64,000 nucleotides of DNA from Acanthochlamys bracteata (taxonomy: Eukaryota > Streptophyta > Magnoliopsida > Pandanales > Velloziaceae), in assembly GCA_019914995.1 (NCBI GenBank), contig CM034130.1:9858001-9922000 (forward strand), written 5' to 3'. This document shows positions 47,490 through 62,200 of the stretch, in pieces (the stretch's first letter is position 1; every line of letters begins with the position of its first letter). A program made the translations under genes and the position numbers. A model generated the notes under the pieces. The model was given only the letters and a program-made list of their open reading frames with translations, did not search any database and was not told the origin of the DNA.

Positions 47490-49260
47490 ATCCTATTGAA
47501 CGTTTGGAATTGCTTTTTCTACGTTCTCAAAAAATACTTTTATTTTATATTTCTTAATAAACTTTCTATAATATTGTATAAAATTTTAAAAATATAAAAA
47601 TTTTACATAATAAAATTTTATTATTTATTATTTAAGGTTATAAAAGTAAAACTTATTATTCGAAATATAACAAAAAATAATTTTTATTTCGAAAAAATTT
47701 TATTTCAAAATTACTTTTAAACTTTCTTCCAGTCATAAACCATAACAAAGGTATCCATTTAGGGATTGTTTGATAGAATTTTTTATTTTATTTTAACTTT
47801 TCTGATTTTTAATATTTTTTTATAATATTTTTATAAAAATTTAAAATTTGAAAAGTAAAAGTGAATTTTATTTCATAAAATTTGTATATATATTATTTTT
47901 TTAATAAAAACAATCAAACTTATTTTTAAAGTAAAAACTTTTAAAACAACTTGTTATCTTAATAATTCTCAAACGACCCTTTAGTCAATACTGATAGACT
48001 CTTTTTTTTTCTTTTTTTGTGCAGGGAGAGCAATGAACTTCTCCTCCACAACTTTCTGGATTACTTGCTTGATGAAATGATTAATTGTCTACGAAGAAGA
48101 GTGGTCCACGGCAATAATCATCTTCTACACAATGAGTAGTTCTGATTTCTAGCCCGTCTAAGAGTGCGTTTGGAATCGCATTACAAACACGGCTTTTTAA
48201 TTTTTTTTATTTTATATTTTTAATATATATTTTATAAATATTTAGAAAATATATTTAAAATTTTAATTTATGTAGAAAAATTTTACGTAATGAGATTTTT
48301 TTATTGTATATTTTAATTATTTTTTTAAGTAAAAAAATAGAGCTCGTTTTTTGAAAAGAACAAAAATATTTCAATTTCAAAAAAATTTTATTTCATAAGT
48401 AATTCTAAACGCACTTAGCATTTTTCAATCTTATTTTTAATTATATATTTTTTAATATATATTTTATAAATATTAAAAGATTTATTTAAAAATTTAGAAA
48501 TTATAAAAATTTTTTACATAATAAGATATTTTATTATTTTTTTAAAAAAACTTTATTTCTCAAAAAAATAAAAGTATTTTGTATTTTAAATTTTATTTTA
48601 TATTTTATACAAAAATAATTATAAATTAGCCAAATATTTTATTCAGCTTTCAGCATTATAAATCACGATACAGTAATAATTTATTCAAACACTTTTCATC
48701 ATAAAGTTATTTTTATAGCAAAAACTTTATAGCCACTTAAAAACTCTATAGTTACTTCAAAAGTACAAAAATTCAGCATATCCAAACGGAGCCTAAGTGC
48801 GTTTGGCATGTTTTAAAAAAATTTTTTTAATTTTAAATTTTTAATACATTTTTATAAATATTCAAAAAAATTAGTTAAATTTTAAAAATATAAAACAATT
48901 TATATAGTAAATTTTTTTATTTTTTATTTTTATTTTTTTAAAATAAATGAAACTTATTTTTTAAAGATAAAAATATTTTTTTATTTAAAAAAATTATTTC
49001 AAAAATATTTTGAAACGTTTTCAAAAATCTCGTTTTTGCTTCCAGCACAATAAACTCCACTTTATTATTTTATATATTTTAATTATCATATAAATTATAT
49101 TTTAATATTAAATTTTCTTTATCCAAATTTAACTATAAATTTTATTTTATAAATGTAACTATAAATTTTATTTTATAAATTTTAATTATAACATTAAAAT
49201 TTGCTTTTATTAATTTTTATTTTCATAAAATTTATCTTTTGTATTATTAATACATATCGA
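47490..49260. repeat. Stacked AT-rich MITE-like copies
   Basis: At least four units. 47759-47983 has ends TTAGGGATTGTTTGATAGAA and, reverse-complemented, AGGGTCGTTTGAGAATTATT. 48159-48417 has ends TAAGAGTGCGTTTGGAAT and TAAGTGCGTTTAGAAT. A third begins at about 48792 (TAAGTGCGTTTGGCA) and runs to about 49015. 49050-49260 resembles 12062-12297. A small non-repeat island (48000-48158) separates the first two. No coding sequence. Confidence 0.6.
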
Positions 49261-50676
49261 CAAAAAGACAGTATTTTTTGGTAAGCATATGTATGGCCAT
49301 TAGTGAGTGATAGTTAACGTGTCAATATAAAAATTTTATTGTTCATAAAGATTATTTACTTTTTGAATTTACATAATTATGCGCCCATAAAAGGTAGTGC
49401 ATGATTTCGCCCATAATTGTTTACTTTTTAATTATTAAAAAGTGAGTTTTATAAATTAAATTTATAAAAACAAATTTTGACAAAATACAAATTAAAATTA
49501 ATTCAAAATAAATTAAAATATAGAAAATAAATTTCGCCAATATAACCATTACCAAATAGATCTCTCTAGACATTCAATTAAAAGAAATTATGAACTCTTG
49601 CAGAAGCTTCACAAGCTGTTCGTAAACCTAAAAGCAAATCACTTTTACAATTTTCACACAAATGGCTAAAGGAGGTGTTAGAGAACATTTATAAAATAGA
49701 TGTGACTAAAATACCCATGAAAAAATAGTAATTGATATATTATGAAAATTTTAATTTTTTTAATATATTATTATTTTTTAAATTTAATAAATTTATTATA
49801 TAAAAATTATATAAATAATTTTTTGTATTAATATTTATAAATTATTAAACAAATTATATTATTGATATCAATCAATAATTAATTTGAATAATATTGATTA
49901 TATAATTATTATTGAAATATTAAATTTGAAAAATATATTTAAATAATTATTAAAAATTTTCTATATTAGTTTATAAATTTAATATTATTACTTATAAATT
50001 AGTACATAATTTTGATATGTATTTAAATTTCTATAAATTATAGATTTTATTTTTATAATTTTGATATCCCGGAGCTTTTAAGCTCTACTTCTATGTGCGA
50101 CTCTTGATGTTGCTGTCAACCTTCGTGTACCAATTGTTCCCTGCAAGACTTTTGTTGATTGGAATTAGCAAGTAAATTTTCAGCACATAGTTGAGTTTTC
50201 CAGCTTTTTTAGGCCAAATATTAGCTGTTTTACAGCTACGCCAGCTTAACAAAGTTCTCAACCAAACTCTCACCGTTCAGTGCCTAGCTAATATTTTGAC
50301 TTTGTTCAGGTCTAACCAAAACAAGCAAACTCAAAGCAAGAAAGAAAAAGCGCACGGTGAGATCAACGAGCTAAGAGAATCACTTCCAAGAGCTGGCTAT
50401 CATTAAAAAAAACCTTTCTTGAATTCTAAAGATGTCTCAGATCAACATTTACGGAAAAAGTTATCAAGCAAAAGTTCCTAAGTTCCTATACTCCATAAAG
50501 AGTGCATTTTTGTCATATGCTTTTTAACCGTTCTTAGTTGTGCCACAGGTTTCCATTCATACATCAGCCAGGAAGAAAGCACATAAAGTTTCATTATGTA
50601 TTTCATAAATTAACCAAGAACATGAATTCATTGAATGAAAAAGTCAGAGTTCTATACACAGTAGCATATATCAACG
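49261..50676. other. AT-rich intergenic region
   Basis: Mostly A/T-rich, with a slightly more mixed stretch at 50090-50420. No gene is supported. Confidence 0.4.
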
Positions 50677-51663
<987 letters not shown>

Positions 51664-51813
51664 TTAAATACATATCAAATTTTAGATCTTCAAGCTTCAT
51701 CTCTGAGGAAAAATGTGAAGAAAAAGATGAAACTTTTGTACCTGTTAGAAACTACACCATTCAAAATGCTCTTCAAGATTATTAACTATGCTAAAAACAC
51801 AACAATAGCAAAC

Positions 51814-52202
51814 CTTCTTCTTGAAATCATTATTCTGAGCCTTAATTGCTTTAACAAGCAGGTAAGGCAAGGTCTCCTGATCTCCTTCTACAGCTGCTTC
51901 AAGGTTGGGCTACCACTGCTCAGGATTCTTGTAGCAGAGAAACAAGTGGCGATCGTAGGCACTCACTGTTCCCACCAATGTCTCGCTGCCGTAATCCGAC
52001 CGTGAAAACCCGAACTCCTCCGCGTCTGCCGCCGGCGTCGCCTCTCCGGTTAACACGGCAGCGTACGATGGCCCGTTCTGCTCCGCCTGGACCTGAGCTG
52101 GGTCTTTCGCCGCAACTTTCGCGTAGGATGGACCAGATTAGGGGGCCGAAGGTGCGGAGGCGCCGGAAGCAACAGCGGCGTAGGAAGGTCCCTGCTCCGG
52201 CA
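51814..52202 (-). pseudogene. Sucrase/ferredoxin-like family, 5' fragment
   Basis: From 52202 the frame starts MPEQGPSYAAVASG, then repeats a GPSYAxV motif and continues EFGFSRSDYGSETLVGTV, SAYDRHLFLCYKNPEQW. This is the N-terminus of plant sucrase/ferredoxin-like (AIM32-related) thioredoxin-fold proteins. A TAA at about 52138 and a TAG directly after NPEQW break it. It ends at KAQNNDFKKK with a GT donor at 51814; the following exons, including the family's conserved C-terminal half, are missing. DHAR exons follow on the same strand instead. A CT-rich leader lies upstream to about 52470. Confidence 0.75.
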
Positions 52203-52594
52203 TAGTTAGTTGTGAATCGAAATGAAATTGAAATTTGGGAGAAGTAAAATTTGAGGGATCGAGAGACTTGAGAGAAGAAGAAGAAAAAATGGAATTGAGT
52301 GGAAGGATTGAAGTTTGAGAGACGAACAGATGAATGGAAGTAGGATGAATGGCAGCAAACGAAGGATGCAGGTGAAAAAAATTGATAGGATCGACGCCGG
52401 AAGAGACGACATCGCTTCCGGGGAAGGAGAGAAATCGCGAGAGCGGAGCGAACGGGTGAAGCAGCAAAGAAACGAGAAAAATGTGAAGAAATAGATTCGG
52501 TTGGGAATATATATTTTGTAATTGTGCTAAGTTATCTTGGACAAAAGGGTCATTCCACGGACCCAGCGAGAAAAGCTCCGCGCGGCTTTGCTTG

Positions 52595-52735
52595 AAAAGC
52601 TTCGGTTCGAAGCTTTTTATTTTTTACTGTTCAAAGCTGCTTACAGCAGCTAAAAGCAGGCGTATCCAAACGCCTGCTTCACTGTTTTGTGCTTCTTTCG
52701 GGCTTAAGAAGCACATCCAAACAGGGCCTCAAGCT
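52595..52735. repeat. Cluster of perfect hairpins, MITE-like
   Basis: Three short inverted repeats in about 85 bp: AAAAGCTTCG-GTT-CGAAGCTTTT (52595-52617), AGCTGC-TTACA-GCAGCT (52635-52651) and GCAGGCG-8 nt-CGCCTGC (52656-52677). The segment then ends in a GGCCCTGTTTGGATG-like edge (minus strand, about 52719-52733), a common border of plant MITEs. It lies just upstream of the LUC7 leader. Confidence 0.55.
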
Positions 52736-52911
52736 AATTAACTCTTTCGCAGCTTTTTTATTCTCCTTCCGTTTTTCTTTCCTCCCTACTGCCGCCCGCT
52801 CCAACCCTGAGCTCTCTGCCGATCTCTCTCTTTCTCTTCTACAATCATCCGAATTTAGATTTCGTTTCTCTTGCTATTGTTGGTGCTGCGGCGGAGGCGG
52901 TGGTGATAGCA

Positions 52912-55900
52912 ATGGACGCGCAGCGGGCACTGCTTGACGAATTGATGGGGACGGCGAGGAATTTGACAGAAGAGGAGAGGAAGGGGTTCAGAGAAGTCAA
53001 GTGGGACGATAGACAAGTCTGCGGGCCTTACATGGTCCGTTTCTGCCCTCACGATCTCTTCGTCAATACCAAGAGCGATCTAGGTATACCCCTATCGAAA
53101 TTGTAATTGATTGGAAAAGTTCGGAATGTTTTGGGAAATTTGTAGGTTTTCGTGTTGGAAAGATGGTTTTTCTGACAAGAACACTGAAAAATCTCAGTTC
53201 GTGCAGCTAATTTTATATTATTTTAACTGATTAGAATGAAAAATTAGGTTTTATGCATAATTTATCTCCAGCATTGGCCAATTTAAACTTAAACTTTGGT
53301 TCTCTTTTGGGATTTAATGGATAATAAGTTCACTGGAAAGTGGAAACAACACTAGAGGGCCATTTTGTATAAATCAAAGAATATTTTGAGTTGTGTAGGC
53401 GTGTTAGCAATGTAGGATTTTGGATACACAAATTAGAGTGACTCCTCTGATGATTGATTTGGAAGGTCAGAAAGAAATTGTTCTTGCTTTAGCATACTTC
53501 TCACACCAGCCTTTGATCCTTGGAAATAGCCGTTTTGCAAAAATGATTGTTTTTGAGCACCTAGGTTGTAAAGGTTATGTGCCTTAGAAAAGTTTCGCAC
53601 TTAGTCTTAGTGAATATTTAGCAAGTTTTGGTTGATTATCTAATGTCTTTTTTTTGGTATGTAGGAGTATGCCCCAAGATACATGATTCCAAGCTCAAAG
53701 AGAAGTAAGTTGCTTTTTCAATTTGTGTAGATCTCTTAGTTTGTAGTTCTTTCTTGTGGACATCATATGGAACCTGTTCAATCTGTTGGTTAGTGCCTTT
53801 TCAAGAGAATTTGTGTTGAAATGGTGATCAGCCTACTTTGAACTGAATAATTGTTGACGACATGGATGCTACAGATACTTAGAAGGAAGGAGACCTCTAT
53901 AGATTTGGTTATAAGCTGGTATTCATGGAAATTTTCTTGGTTCTTGAGATTTAGATGCCAGAAGTGTTGCAATATATGCTGTAGTTTCTTGCTGAGACCT
54001 TTTTTTGGGAACTTATTGCTTTAGTTTCTTTTGCCTGCATGTTATGTATCAGTTTTGGTCTTTCTCCATGTTAGATTGGACTAGAAATGTAAAAGCCTAG
54101 GTTAATTAGCTTTTCCAGATGGTTTTAGTTTATAGTATACTTGCTGTTTGAAACATCAAAAGGAATCTTTGGGAGAGTTGATACTCTTTCTGTTTTATGC
54201 TTATGTTAGATAATTACTGGTTTATTGATACAGTTGAATCAGTGTGACTAACATATGCATTATGGCCCTGTCATGACTTGGTCACCAATTCATTACGCAT
54301 TGTTCGAAGTTATTCCTGAACTTTCAAAAGATCCGTTCTACTTAAATTTAATGATTATGCTTTAATTTCACATTCAGTGGCACCTGTATTTGCCTGTTAA
54401 TTATGCTGACACAGTGATAAAAACTAAGCAGTTTGAAATTTCCATCTTTTATTATTTGCTCAATCTATAGAACTTTAGATATGGCATGTCTCATTTAACT
54501 TGAGAGCCTATTAGATCATTAAGCTCTACAGTCTGAAATGTTACTGTTTGAAATTAAAGGAACGACCCCTATGCTAAAACAACAACATGCAGAACATAAA
54601 CATTCCTAGGACAGGTACTAGAGATAACAGACTCTTAAAGGTAGGTCCCTAATGAGGGTCTCCCTTTTTGCTTGCATGTATTTGTTTCGTTTGGAGATAT
54701 TTGGTAACTGGTTTCAGCCACTTCTATTTCCTGGTGCCTGTTCTGGTATAATTTGGATAATTAGTGACTGGAAAAACGGTGCCAGTTGGGGTAGGTCTTT
54801 TCTGAACCTTTTGTTGCTATGTCCTCAGCTAATTGCTGAGGAACAGAGTGTAATTTCTCACTGGGGAGCTGCTTAGCATGATGCTAACTATATTTGAGGC
54901 ATCTTAGATTTTTCTGATGCTTTTGGGTTGGTTTTTGGTCAAAAAGCCAGATAAGAAACAGCTCACTTTATAGTAAAGGTGTAGCAGTTCATTTCGTAGG
55001 ACTTGTTTTTTAAGTTTTCATCTTGCTTTCTAATGTGCTATATCATCACCTTATCAAAGTATATATCTATGTTTAGCTGTAACTGATTCTAATTAAGGTG
55101 ATGTTTCTGAATTGCAGTTTTGAGCAGTCTCCTAGACATGATTCTTACGTGCCAAAGTTTGAAGCAGAACTTGCTCAATTCTGCGAGAAGCTAGTAGGTT
55201 TCCTTCTTTGTGCTCAGCCCCTTGCAAGTTCAATGAAATAACTTATTTGATTTTATAAACTTCTTATAGGTTTCGAACTTGGATAGGAAGGTCAAAAGGG
55301 GCCATGAAAGGCTTGCTCAAGAGGTGGAGCCACTGCCTGATGCTCCAATATCAGCTGAGAAATCTGAGCAGCTCGTAGTTCTAGAGGAAAAGATTAAGAA
55401 ACTTCTTGAACAAATAGAGTCACTTGGTGAAGCTGGAAAGGTGGATGAGGCTGAGGCACTTATGAGGAAGGTACTATGTGATGCACAATACACATATGCT
55501 GTTATCTTACTGTTTAAATTGGTGAGTAATAATCTGAGAAATGGTGAATATGTTACAAACAGGTGGACATGCTGAATGCTGAGAAAACAGCCTTGACGCA
55601 ACAACCGACTGATAAATTAACTGCACTTACTCAGGAGAAGAAAATGGCACTTTGTGACATCTGTGGATCGTTCCTGATTGCAAACGATGCTGCTGAGAGG
55701 ACGCAATCTCATGTGACTGGAAAACAGCACGTCGGATACAGTATGGTTCGAGATTTTCTCAGTGAGCAAAAGGTTGGCGTGAATTTAGTTAAACTGTTTC
55801 CATTTTGAAGCTTTTCTCATATAGTGAGTTTGTTCTTAATCGTAATATTGTGCAGGCTTCAAAAGAGAAGGCAAGAGAAGAAGAGAGATTAGCAAGAGAG

Positions 55901-56200
55901 AAAGAAGCAGAAGAAAAGAGAAAAAGAAGAGGAAAGGAAAATGAGGGCAAAAGAGATAGGCATGGGGATTGGGACAGGGATCGTGATTGTCACCAAGAGC
56001 GAGACTTTGAGCGAGAAAGATCTCGAGATCGGAGTGGTAAAAGTGGTAAAGATGGAGGACGAGGATCTGACTGGAAGTATGATCATTACAGAAATGGAAG
56101 GGACAGAGACAGAGAGAGGTTTCGAGCTAGAGAAGGTGATACTCGGGATAGGGGTCGAGGGAGGAGCAGATCTCGCTCACCTGTTGCGCGTTATCACTGA
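52912..56200 (+). CDS. LUC7: LUC7-like U1 snRNP-associated splicing factor
   Basis: Nuclear protein of the U1 snRNP that helps select 5' splice sites. Six exons: 52912-53083, 53665-53704, 55118-55193, 55270-55470, 55563-55772, 55856-56200; 1,044 nt, 347 residues, normal for LUC7A-type plant proteins. It begins MDAQRALLDELMG. Zinc finger 1 is CCCH (Cys37, Cys45, Cys60, His64). A coiled coil lies around residues 100-165. Zinc finger 2 is C2H2 (Cys194, Cys197, His213, His219). Residues 235-347 form an Arg/Glu/Asp-rich tail with RD repeats and a terminal RSRSRSP. Intron 2 is long (53705-55117, 1.4 kb). Confidence 0.95.
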
Positions 56201-59200
56201 AGGTCTTCAAGAAGCCCTGTTCAGTGATAATGTCTGTTGATTAGTCAAATTTGTGAAATGGTTGAGGTAGACATTCCTGTAACCTCTTTTAATTATGTAA
56301 CTTGGCCTAAACTTAAATGCCTTCCGTCGTAAACCGCTGCTGCTATTCTTGCAGCTTTTTGATATCTTATCGGTCTTTCTATTACTGGAGAAGCAGAGGT
56401 AGGTACCGTTACTGCTTTACTTCTAGGTTATGGTTGATATGTTAGCTGCATTGATCCTAAAAGTGAACTTTCTCCTCGTTAAGTTGTTTGTGGGCTTTCC
56501 TTTGTTAGATTTTTTGAGAGTTTAAGCCTAACTGGTGCTGTATTGAGATGGCTAAGGTGGTTGCTAATCTGCTTATGGAGGTAATACATAAAACCGTTCA
56601 AATCTTCAGGCTGACATATTAAACAATTACATAAATTAATCTGCTGGGCATGTGTTGTTATTTTTAGAAAGTATGTAGAATTTTCATGGGAGTATTTATT
56701 TGGATGCATTTGTTGCTAAATGCCAAGAGGACGGACAATCTAAAGACCACTGAGTACTGAGGTAATTAACTTCACTTCAGATTACTGTTTTTTCTTTAAT
56801 TTTGCATACCTGCAGAAGTCAAATAGCCATAGTAGTGGGGGAATAAGTAATGGGATGAAACTCAAGCAGCTGAATAGCCTTGTGCTGATGTGTTTTTGAA
56901 GAATTTCTCCAAGAAAGTTTTCCTGAATAATAGAGCTAATGCGTACCATGTTTTAGAATTGTATTACATCCTAGCAGACAGTAGGCTCTGGTATATTCAG
57001 TCTCATTTTGAGAACTATGATTGCTGAATATATCGAGCTTGTTTCCATGTCACTTCTATCTTAGGACTGATTATGTTGTGAAAATTGTGCCTTGTCTGGT
57101 AGCGAATGAACTAGTGAACTAGTTTTTTAAGTGCTAATGAAGCAACCGTTATTGTGGGTTTTTCTGATTTATCAAGATCTTGTCATCATATTTCCTACTT
57201 TGCCAACTTAGAGGTTGACACTGGGTAATGCTCTCGTTAAAAGATTCTGATATTACATAAAGGATTATGATGATAATATCACAGTGTAGGTATGTGTTTT
57301 TCGGACGGAGTGCGCTGGTGGTCAAAGAAAGTTTTCTTCCATTGGATAGAACAGAGTAGCGGATTTATTATTTAATTTGTCGTCTCCGCCATTGTAGATG
57401 ACGAATAAGTCATGATCAATGCTCATGTACCAAATGATGCTACCCGGAACTCTGCAGTAGGCGGTCAGCAAGAAAAAAACAGAGTGTTGCATGAAATAGG
57501 GCAAGCAGTGGGGGAAAAAAAAGGAAAACTAACTTGACTTGATATTAGTGGTTTTACAACTGCATACACATTTATAGGCTGCCGAAGGGGACAGTTCTTA
57601 GAAGCGTGCAGCCAATAACTCTTTCTACGGTTAATTCTTGAAAGCATATTGGACTAATGGCGCCCGCCTGTCTGTTGGTGGGCGCTGTCCACTATACCAA
57701 GCAGTATCCAATAGTTAGCACGCTCTGAAAATATCCATGTTTGGAGGAAGCGGATCTAGATGCGAGGCAGTAGGTGAAGTGAGGAGCTTGTTTGTAGCAG
57801 ACGCCAGAGTAGTTCCTGGATAACACTGATTCAGGTTGCTCTTGGATAACACCTGATGGTTCCTGCACATCCATGGGTTCAACATGAGGGGCTCTGTATT
57901 CTAGTTTGGTCTCGGGCAAGATGCAAAGGATGTCATCCGATCAGTAGGGATGGGACTGATTCCTGATTCTGGGCGGTTGCCAGTGATAGCGGGTCGGCAC
58001 ACTTGGACTGCTCCCAGGGTCTCAGCTCGTATTCGCCATGTGCCTGACGGTGCCATACTGTGAACTCCGCACGTCTGAGTGCACGAGAGAGGCAACTTTT
58101 GCATTTGTGGGGGTCCGGACTAAGCTGAAATGCATGACTGATCCGATGCGGTGGATGATGCCCTGGAGTTGTTGGCCAAGGTGAACTGGTGAAGGCAATA
58201 AATTGAATGTCATGCAGCGGGCAAGAAGGAATTGATTGGTCTTGAAGGCCATGGACGCCAATACACGTTGCTCACTTCACCAAATAGATGAGTATTTATA
58301 AGAGATGGCATAATCTCAATTGAGGTACTTCCATCTCAGGTACTTTCAACTGGAATAACCTACTATCCCTCTATCAACTCGATATAATCTGAATTTTTTG
58401 ATAGAGTGAGTTAAAATTTTATGTTTAGTTGTAATTGAAAAAAAAATCTACAAGTGATTTTTTTCGTCAGAAAAATAAACTCATTGATACACTTAATTAT
58501 TCTATGACGACTGATACAAATGAAACGCACAATTTGATATACAAATTGTTAGACATTGTTAAATATAAATATTAATTTGTGGGAAAATAGTTTTACTTTT
58601 TCTTTGCCTATAGTAATTAGAACAATTGTTAATTCTATGCACAAAAAGCACAACAATAACAAATGATTAATTCAAAGAATGTTTTCAACATCCATCCCTA
58701 ATTCTTATGTAAAACAAAACAAATCAATCTTATATATGAACAATATATGTGCATTTGTCAAAAACATTTGTTGAACTCGTGGTTGGTACGGGGTAGTAAT
58801 ACCAATAAACAATTTAGATGGGCTAAGATAATGTTATAGTTATGATTCATTGACTTTTTATGAAAATGTTTTAATCCTGCAGATCTATATTAATACTGTA
58901 CTAAAAAGTTATTATTTCCTTTAATAGCAAAAATAGAAAATTATTGCCGCACTAGGCTTGCCGTATCCACGTTTTGCCATTTATAGTTTAATTTTTAAAA
59001 AAAATAGAAATAGAGACGAACAGAGATAGAGAGAGATCCGACTACATAGGAAGTACCGAATTCTTAACTCCGACTCCGTTCTTCTCTCGATTCACCGCTT
59101 CGCTTTTTTTCGTTGCTCTCTATTTATTTACTTGATTCTCTTCTCTATTATTTATTTTGATTCTCTCTGACGCAATCGAGAATTTTCTTCTCTTTGTTCC

Positions 59201-59271
59201 TAATCTGATTCAGTCTACTTAGTTCAATCGTTGCTCGTCTTCTTTGTGTGTTTTTGTTTTTGTCTCTCGAT
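56201..59271. other. Intergenic: LUC7 3' end to VAP27 leader
   Basis: No gene is supported. About 57300-58270 is richer in G/C than its surroundings and has several overlapping short frames on the minus strand, none recognised; it may be remnant of a gene or element. 57660-57687 is a GC-rich stem-loop (GCGCCCGCC..GGTGGGCGC). 58980-59270 is CT-rich and is probably the VAP27 promoter and 5' UTR. Confidence 0.4.
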
Positions 59272-62200
59272 ATGAGCTCTGGAGATTTGCTCGAGATCGA
59301 GCCATTAGAGCTGAAATTTCCTTGTAAGTTTCTAATACTTTGCTTTTTGTATTTGTTGCTTCAGTTGCGTTCATTTTATCCGATTTTGTTGCAATTGTAG
59401 ATTTTGATGATTTTTCAAATAATTTTTCGTTGGTTGGGAATAGTTGAGTTGAAGAAGCAGATCTCGTGTTCGCTTCAGCTATCTAACAAGACTGATGAGT
59501 ATGTTGCGTTCAAGGTGATTGATTGACTTATATACATCAGAAAGAAGAAGTGGAAATATTGAATATACTACCAAAAGTCTTACAAAATTTATTTAGTTTA
59601 CAAGTTGTTACATGTTAATAATCAGGTTAAGACGACTAGCCCGAAAAAGTACTGTGTTCGCCCAAACACCGGGGTAGTTCCCCCTCAATCTACCTGTGAT
59701 GTTACCGGTAATATGTTTGAATTTCCAGGTAGTGGATAGCTTATAGTTTCCTGCTGTTCTGAATTTTCCCTGCTTTTCTTGCTTAAAATTTTAGTTACAA
59801 TGCAAGCCCAGCGGGAGGCTCCACCTGACATGCAATGCAAGGATAAATTCCTTGTACAAAGTGTGATGACGAGCATTGGCACTACTGCGAAGCATATCAA
59901 TCAGGAAATGGTACCTTTTTAGCTCTTTGGTTAGAAGTTTCTTCTGAGAGTTTGACAGCTTATTTAGTTGTCATGGAACTTTGCATAGTGGCTGATTGGA
60001 ATGAATTTGCTCATGTAATATAGTTCTCAAAGGAGTCTGGTAATGCGGTTGAAGAGGTCAAGTTGCGTGTTGCTTATGTATCACCACCACAGCCACCATC
60101 ACCAGTGCCCGAGGGTTCTGAGGAAGGTTCATCACCTCGGCCGTCAGTGTCAGACAATGGAAACTTGAATCCCTCAGATCTTGCTGCGGTACGAGTGGTG
60201 TCTAATATGTTATAAGGGATTGAATTTGTGAAAGATTGGCCTTTATGATGTTTGACGCTTTTTCTTTGCTATGCTTGTAGGCATCAAGAGCGTATTCTGA
60301 GCCTCAAGAAAAATCGTCTGAGGTGAGCTCTAACATGCTGTGGTTTTACTCACTCTAGCATAGAGAATTATTTACAAAGCTATCTATATGTGTTTTATGC
60401 ATGGTTAGGCTCACTTAGCATTGCTCCATCTGACTTTTCAGGGATTCCTTCCATTTTGAAACTATTTATATTTTTCCTGTACTGTGATTTTTTTTCTTCC
60501 TTTGCTGTGATGCAATGATTGGTACCTTTCTCATTGCACACTCCATATTTCTATTGTGTAACTGTAGTCTCTGTTCTCTGAATGTGCATCATCTAGGATG
60601 TCTGTTATGCAAAAACATGTAATAGGATTTGTGTACATTAGAGCTCTAACCCATACTGATTCGTTTGCCTCATCTTTTCACATCTGGTGTCTTTAGTCTG
60701 CATTCCCTAAATTGGAAATTATTTGGTAAATTAACTGAACATCTCCTAGTAGAAACTTTATTATTCCACAAATTTGAAAATTACATTGATACTGGTGCAT
60801 CTTAAATGCATGTTTCTATGTTCTGCCTCAGGAGGATTACTGCATTTGGACCTTGGGATGAAATGTTTAGTGAAGACAGATTTTTTGGCAAAAATGATAA
60901 AGGATACCTATGTTGAGTTCTGTTTAACTGTGCTTTAGGTTATCATTTCAGAATTATGCTAGTGGCTCCTAAGTTGTATATATGCTTCTTGTTTTATGTA
61001 AGGAGAAGTCTGTATATCGCGGAGAACAAGTCTCTTTATGTTGAGCCGAGCCAAACTTCTGTTTAGTGTGTGTGTGTGTGTGTGCGCTAAGTCTGTGGTA
61101 GATCTCTGAGAAGTTTTCATAAGAGGGAAGTGTTAAAAAGGAGTATTCAGTAAACCTGGTATCCTATGAAAAGAATTAGTCGAGCTGCTAGTGGCAAACT
61201 AGAAGTTATGTGGTCTTGAAAAGTAGTGCATTTACTATTGGCGATCTTGAAGTGGCGTTATCTAGAATAAGGTATAGTTCTCAATAACTTATTATAAAAC
61301 TTTAATGATACATAGATGTAAGATAGTAAAACTTCAACTGTACTGGTCCACCTCTCAAAAGAAGAAAGAGAAATTTTTATTAATGAGCTGTAAATATTGT
61401 GTACATCTATTTAGACTATGCTTATAGGTCTCTTTATAAGTATGCACTTCCTTTTTACATTCATTCTAATGTTGTGTAGATAGGCATACATTTCTATCGT
61501 TATCTTCTTGTCTTTATGCATAAAAATATAACTATTGTTGCCTTGTCCTTGCTATGTTGTGTCCTTCGACTTCTGGATATTGCCATTTCGGAGTGCCCAT
61601 AATGTGTCATCTCGTCTCATCATTGTGTGCTTCAGACAATTTAGGAGATGCATATGTCTCTGCTTGCCCTTGTGTGACTTTTAAAAATGAAAGTAACTAT
61701 CTTTCTGTTTTGCAATTGGTGAATAGATATGCAGCATATTCTGAAAAGAAATTGTTTCATGTACGTTGCTGACATAGATTTTAATTTAATAGGCAAGCGC
61801 TTTGATTTCAAAGTTAACTGAGGAGAAAAATTCTGCCGTTCAACAGAACAATAAGCTGCGTCAGGAACTGGTACATTTACATTTAATTTCTTATAGCATG
61901 AATCTTCATAATACAGGCGTATTCTGTTGCATATATTATTTTAAATGTTTTGTCGATGCCTGATGCTGTCTTTTCACTTTTGTTTGGAAGAGGCAATTTC
62001 TGTTCCATTCTGATCGACTTTTTCTAGTAGATGTGTTGTTTTTTTTTAGTATGCTTTAGTACTTGTTTTAAGTCGAGATGTTAATTTGATGGCTTTCTCG
62101 TACAATTGCATTGCTTCCATATTGTTTTATTTAGTGATTTAATTGTATCCAACTCTTTGTTTTGGTACTCTTTAGGCATTTGATGCCTGTGTTTGGAAGA

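Noticed and set aside
52206-52467. Upstream in-frame extension of the sucrase/ferredoxin-like fragment
   Set aside because: Composition is that of a CT-rich leader; the family starts at MPEQGPSYAAV-type sequence.
55941-56240. 99-codon frame in another phase of the last LUC7 exon
   Set aside because: Shadow of the repetitive Arg/Glu/Asp codons of LUC7.
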